A stretch of 64,000 bases of DNA from Clostridia bacterium (lineage in GTDB: Bacteria > Bacillota > Clostridia > Oscillospirales > SIG627), in contig JAFXEX010000005.1 in NCBI GenBank assembly GCA_017520825.1, forward strand, positions 26,696 to 90,695, given 5' to 3'. Made by a program: the position numbers and the translations under genes. This document shows positions 61,788 to 64,000 of this stretch, one piece after another. How positions within the stretch are numbered: the stretch's first letter is position 1; each line of letters starts with the position of its first letter. The notes beneath the pieces are model-generated. The model had not been told where the DNA came from. It worked only from the letters and a program-made list of their open reading frames with translations, and ran no database searches.

Positions 61788-61994
61788 TTAATCGTCTTTT
61801 TCGACAATTTCATATTCGGGATCTTCGTACTCATCCTCATCGTAATCATAGTCGCCTGGATTAGACATGTGTAATGTTTCTGCACCTAAACGAGTACATG
61901 AACAGAGATATAACGCATACTCTTCCGCTTCTTCCTCTGTGTCGAATGTTTCATCCTGTTCCTCGTCGTTAAAAATGATTTTGTACTTTGGCAT
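61788..61994 (-). CDS. Small acidic protein of unknown function
   Basis: 68 residues, very acidic, especially the C-terminal half (DYDYDEDEYEDPEYEIVEKD). It starts MPKYKIIFNDEEQDETFDTE and has two cysteines in LYLCSCTR. AGGAGG lies 7 bases before the ATG. There is no recognisable domain. It lies beside the recombinase module and may be element-borne. The fold could be a small beta-strand/acidic-tail protein; the function is unknown. Confidence 0.65.
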   Translation of the reverse strand: MPKYKIIFNDEEQDETFDTEEEAEEYALYLCSCTRLGAETLHMSNPGDYDYDEDEYEDPEYEIVEKDD

Positions 61995-62075
61995 TTTTTA
62001 ATCCTCCTTTGTTTTTTGTTAGTTTAAAATCGTGGTATCTGATTATCGGTTGCCATTTTATAAAATGCGTATATT

Positions 62076-62486
62076 TTATGCCGCGGCACAATTTTTGCAA
62101 TAGTGATCTACAATTGTTTCATTCGACAATAAGAAGATGCCCAACTTTGCGGCTTGCTCTGCTTTTTTCGCAGAATGATGTCTTCCTTCTGGAAGTTTTC
62201 TAATGTGTTGCGGAACATCAACCGTATGATTTGGAGCTGTATATGTTCGTGGAACTGTAATTTCCAACGCCGTAATATCATTATCGGCGCTTGGGTTGAT
62301 TGATGGAATACTGTGCGAGGATTTTTTTGTGCTTTTTTCAATCGAAGCTAAGAATTCAATTAAAGCATTTTTGTTCTTTATGCTTAGCACGATACATATT
62401 ACCGCAGCAACGCTTATCCCTGAAATAATCAATTGTTTTTTGTGTGTTTTTATCCAAGCTAACGCTTTTTTCTTTTTTTCTCCCAT
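62076..62486 (-). CDS. Small single-pass membrane protein of unknown function
   Basis: 136 residues. A basic N-terminus (MGEKKKKALAWIKTHKKQ) precedes one transmembrane helix (about 19-38, LIISGISVAAVICIVLSI). The exposed part ends with VDVPQHIRKLPEGRHHSAKK, a LGIFLLSNETIVDHYC stretch and two C-terminal cysteines (HYCKNCAAA). GGAGAG precedes the ATG, and it has its own promoter overlapping that of the XRE gene. No family known to me; probably an accessory gene of the integrated element. Confidence 0.65.
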   Translation of the reverse strand: MGEKKKKALAWIKTHKKQLIISGISVAAVICIVLSIKNKNALIEFLASIEKSTKKSSHSIPSINPSADNDITALEITVPRTYTAPNHTVDVPQHIRKLPEGRHHSAKKAEQAAKLGIFLLSNETIVDHYCKNCAAA

Positions 62487-62504
62487 AAAACTCTCCTTAG
62501 AATA

Positions 62505-62533
62505 TTGACTTTTTACTTCGTATATATTATACT
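62505..62533 (+). promoter_or_regulatory. Promoter of the XRE regulator
   Basis: TTGACT (62505-62510), a 17-base spacer and TATACT (62528-62533). It shares bases of its -10 with the opposite promoter. Confidence 0.65.
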
Positions 62534-62554
62534 ACGAGCAAGAGGAATTGTAAA
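62526..62554 (-). promoter_or_regulatory. Promoter of the 62076-62486 gene
   Basis: Minus-strand TTTACA (62554-62549), a 17-base spacer and perfect TATAAT (62531-62526). Confidence 0.7.
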
Positions 62555-62603
62555 GTAATTCGCTTCAAAAACATTTACTTTTTAGGTATCGAGAGGTCTT
62601 GTA

Positions 62604-63299
62604 ATGAAATATAATGCAGAAGTCATAGGTAACATTATCAAAAAAGAACGAGAAAAAAGAGATTTAAGCCAAAAACAATTAGGAGCAAAGATTGGCATCA
62701 CAGGCAAGCAAATATCAAATTATGAACACGGTACCCCTATTCCACCAATTGATATTCTGTTTAAACTTTGCGAAATTTTTGATTGTGAGTTAGGATATCT
62801 TCTTGGTGAGCATAGCTATTCTGAAGGCACGCAACTTCAAACTGCGATGTGCGAAGCACTTAATCTTTCAACTGCTTCAATAGATACAATCACCAAGATT
62901 ACCGGTTCTGATCGTTCATCGCTTTCATTTGGATACGAATCCGAGAAGTATATACGAATATTCAACAACCTTTTATCTTCTTCTACATTTCTCTATTTTA
63001 TTGAATCAATTGGCGTTCTCGATGATTGCGTTAACAATAAAAATAACCTATTTAACTCTGTTGAAGAAAAATACGGAAAAAGTCGTTTTGAAGAAGCGTT
63101 TACTATTTATTGCGGACATATTGATTACGAGCACGATCCACATGCACCTAAATTGCCTTCTGATATTTCCGAAATTATCAGAGAAATTAGTCGGGCCGAA
63201 GACCAAAGCTATAATTTGAGCTATTCTATTAAAGTTGCAAAGTATGAGCTTCAAGAAGTATTTCAAGATCTAATTACAGAATTATACCCGCGAAAATAG
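62604..63299 (+). CDS. XRE-family helix-turn-helix regulator
   Basis: 231 residues. The N-terminal HTH (about 8-62) reads IGNIIKKEREKRDLSQKQLG, then KIGITGKQISNYEHGTPIPP and ILFKLCEIFDCELGYLLGE, a textbook XRE/Cro-CI domain. The C-terminal about 150 residues are of unknown function, possibly for multimerisation or ligand binding. It is AT-rich compared with the host and with the recombinase. It probably represses its own and the divergent promoter. AAGTAA/TTACTT-type repeats between 62509 and 62582 are candidate operators. The start follows GAGAGGTC. Confidence 0.85.
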   Translation: MKYNAEVIGNIIKKEREKRDLSQKQLGAKIGITGKQISNYEHGTPIPPIDILFKLCEIFDCELGYLLGEHSYSEGTQLQTAMCEALNLSTASIDTITKITGSDRSSLSFGYESEKYIRIFNNLLSSSTFLYFIESIGVLDDCVNNKNNLFNSVEEKYGKSRFEEAFTIYCGHIDYEHDPHAPKLPSDISEIIREISRAEDQSYNLSYSIKVAKYELQEVFQDLITELYPRK

Positions 63300-63339
63300 T
63301 TCGTGAACATTAAATCATATGATTCAAACTTTTAAAAAG

Positions 63340-63369
63340 GTGTGGGGTGACCGATTCGGTCACCCCCTT
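63340..63369. terminator. Hairpin between convergent XRE and recombinase genes
   Basis: GGGGTGACC (63345-63353), a 5-base loop and its perfect complement (63359-63367). A short T-tract follows on plus (CCTTT), and CACACCTTTTT on minus. Confidence 0.65.
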
Positions 63370-63380
63370 TCGTTATACTC

Positions 63381-64000
63381 TCACCCCAGCGCTTTGCTCA
63401 TTGCCGCGCCGGTGTCTGCTTTCGTCACGGCATCGAGGTGGCTGTAGATATTTGCCGTGGTGCTCATGTCGCTATGTCCGAGCCATTCCTGGATCTGCTT
63501 CATTGGTACGCCCTGGGCAAGTAGCACAGAGGCGCAGGAGTGGCGAAGATCGTGGAAGCGGATCTTCTTCAAGTTATGCTTCTTTAATAACTGTCCGAAG
63601 TGTCCGGTGACGAAGTCGGGATCGTAGAGCTTTCCGAGTGCATCCACGCAGACGTAGTCGGTGTATTCCTTCGAGTACGCCGAGCGCATCACCTTCTTCA
63701 TCTGCTCCTGCTTCTCGCGGTGCTTCAGCAGTTCGCCTCTGACGAAGGGCTCAAGCGTCAACGTGCGGTAGGAGGATTTTGTTTTCAGTCTGTCCTTGGC
63801 GACGATGCCTTCCTCGGTTGAGCGGACGGTGTGGCGGACGGTCAGAGTGTTTTCAGAAAAGTCGATCGCCGACCACTTTAGCCCGATAACCTCGCTTCGC
63901 CTGAGCCCATAGTAAGCGGCAAGTAGGATCGGGATATAGATCTCGTCATCCTTGACCAGCTCGAGAAGCTGCTTCACTTCCTCGGCGTTGTAGTAGGCGG
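63381..64000 (-). CDS. Tyrosine recombinase (phage-type integrase), N-terminal part outside window
   Basis: The last about 206 residues are visible, running off the right edge. LLAAYYGLRRSEVIGLKWSA carries the first catalytic Arg, LKKIRFHDLRHSCASVLLAQ the HxxR box, WLGHSDMSTTANIYSHLD the His and the catalytic Tyr. All are intact. It would integrate or excise an element at an attachment site, plausibly the neighbouring tRNA-Ser. The gene is clearly richer in G+C (34 of 60 bases in 63661-63720) than the adjacent XRE gene (19 of 60 in 62641-62700), indicating separate origin. Confidence 0.93.
   Translation of the reverse strand, partial: AYYNAEEVKQLLELVKDDEIYIPILLAAYYGLRRSEVIGLKWSAIDFSENTLTVRHTVRSTEEGIVAKDRLKTKSSYRTLTLEPFVRGELLKHREKQEQMKKVMRSAYSKEYTDYVCVDALGKLYDPDFVTGHFGQLLKKHNLKKIRFHDLRHSCASVLLAQGVPMKQIQEWLGHSDMSTTANIYSHLDAVTKADTGAAMSKALG

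Noticed and set aside
62584..62598. GGTATCGAGAGGTC resembling the tRNA-Ser D-arm just before the XRE gene
   Set aside because: Only about 14 bases match, no anticodon arm follows, and the GAGAGG serves as the ribosome binding site. Probably coincidence, though an att core cannot be excluded.

Overview
The window looks like chromosomal DNA of an anaerobic, low-to-moderate G+C member of the Firmicutes (class Clostridia, possibly Oscillospirales or a related gut lineage). The grounds are a T-box leader in front of thrS, an Enterococcus-like ntp V-type ATPase operon, a Re-type citrate synthase in place of ordinary citrate synthase, rubrerythrin, a ClpE-type zinc-finger Clp ATPase, a WalR/YycH/YycI-like cell-envelope signalling cluster, a group II EcfA1-EcfA2-EcfT module, and purine-rich Shine-Dalgarno sites with occasional TTG/GTG starts. 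The species cannot be named from the sequence alone.

Layout, left half. A truncated APC-family permease (1-951, minus) opens the window. A plus-strand run follows: thyA-folA-THUMP methyltransferase-gltX-glnS (1256-7034). Minus-strand genes then encode a small membrane protein, a SpoVB/MVF-type flippase, NnrD and a YegS/DgkB-type lipid kinase (7101-10921). Divergent from these is a tandem array of three related calcineurin-like phosphoesterases (11112-14491), two of which carry an N-terminal rubredoxin-like zinc/iron ribbon. The nine-gene ntpFIKECGABD operon (14668-22921) encodes a rotary ATPase whose K subunit has the Na+-binding residue pattern. Next come a cytidylate-kinase-like gene and cysK. 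A 375-bp element with perfect 17-bp terminal inverted repeats (24684-25058), full of small hairpins, sits exactly between the stop codons of cysK and a convergent iron alcohol dehydrogenase. The minus-strand thrS-DUF975-rubrerythrin(-ADH) unit is controlled by a T-box.

Layout, right half. Divergent from thrS is an anabolic half-TCA operon: Re-citrate synthase, aconitase and NADP-isocitrate dehydrogenase (29523-34031). Its promoter is covered by a four-half-site ATTGTAT operator. A ccdA-tlpA-vanW trio follows. A run of 14 closely packed minus-strand genes (36287-51363) appears to be one long housekeeping operon: RqcH, Nif3, TrmK, DUF1858, a P-type ATPase homologue that has lost its catalytic motifs, ClpE-like ATPase, PgsA, CvpA, DUF5711, TruA, EcfT/A2/A1 and an RlmI-like methyltransferase. 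Divergent from it is an RluA-DUF3810-(Cu-amine-oxidase-N/NodB-like)-WalR-WalK-YycH-YycI run (51532-59497). The histidine kinase in it is split by an in-frame TAA. murA follows.

The last 3 kb (60.9-64.0 kb) is an integration hotspot. It holds a strong promoter, two successive 5'-halves of a tRNA-Ser(CGA) gene, one intact tRNA-Ser(CGA), two small minus-strand proteins, an AT-rich XRE regulator with overlapping divergent promoters, and a markedly more GC-rich tyrosine recombinase running off the end.

Most noteworthy for follow-up: the P-type ATPase pseudoenzyme, the tandem rubredoxin-phosphoesterase array, the hairpin-array element, the tRNA-Ser half-gene hotspot, the nonsense codon in the WalK-like kinase, and the two operator-like palindromes at divergent promoters.
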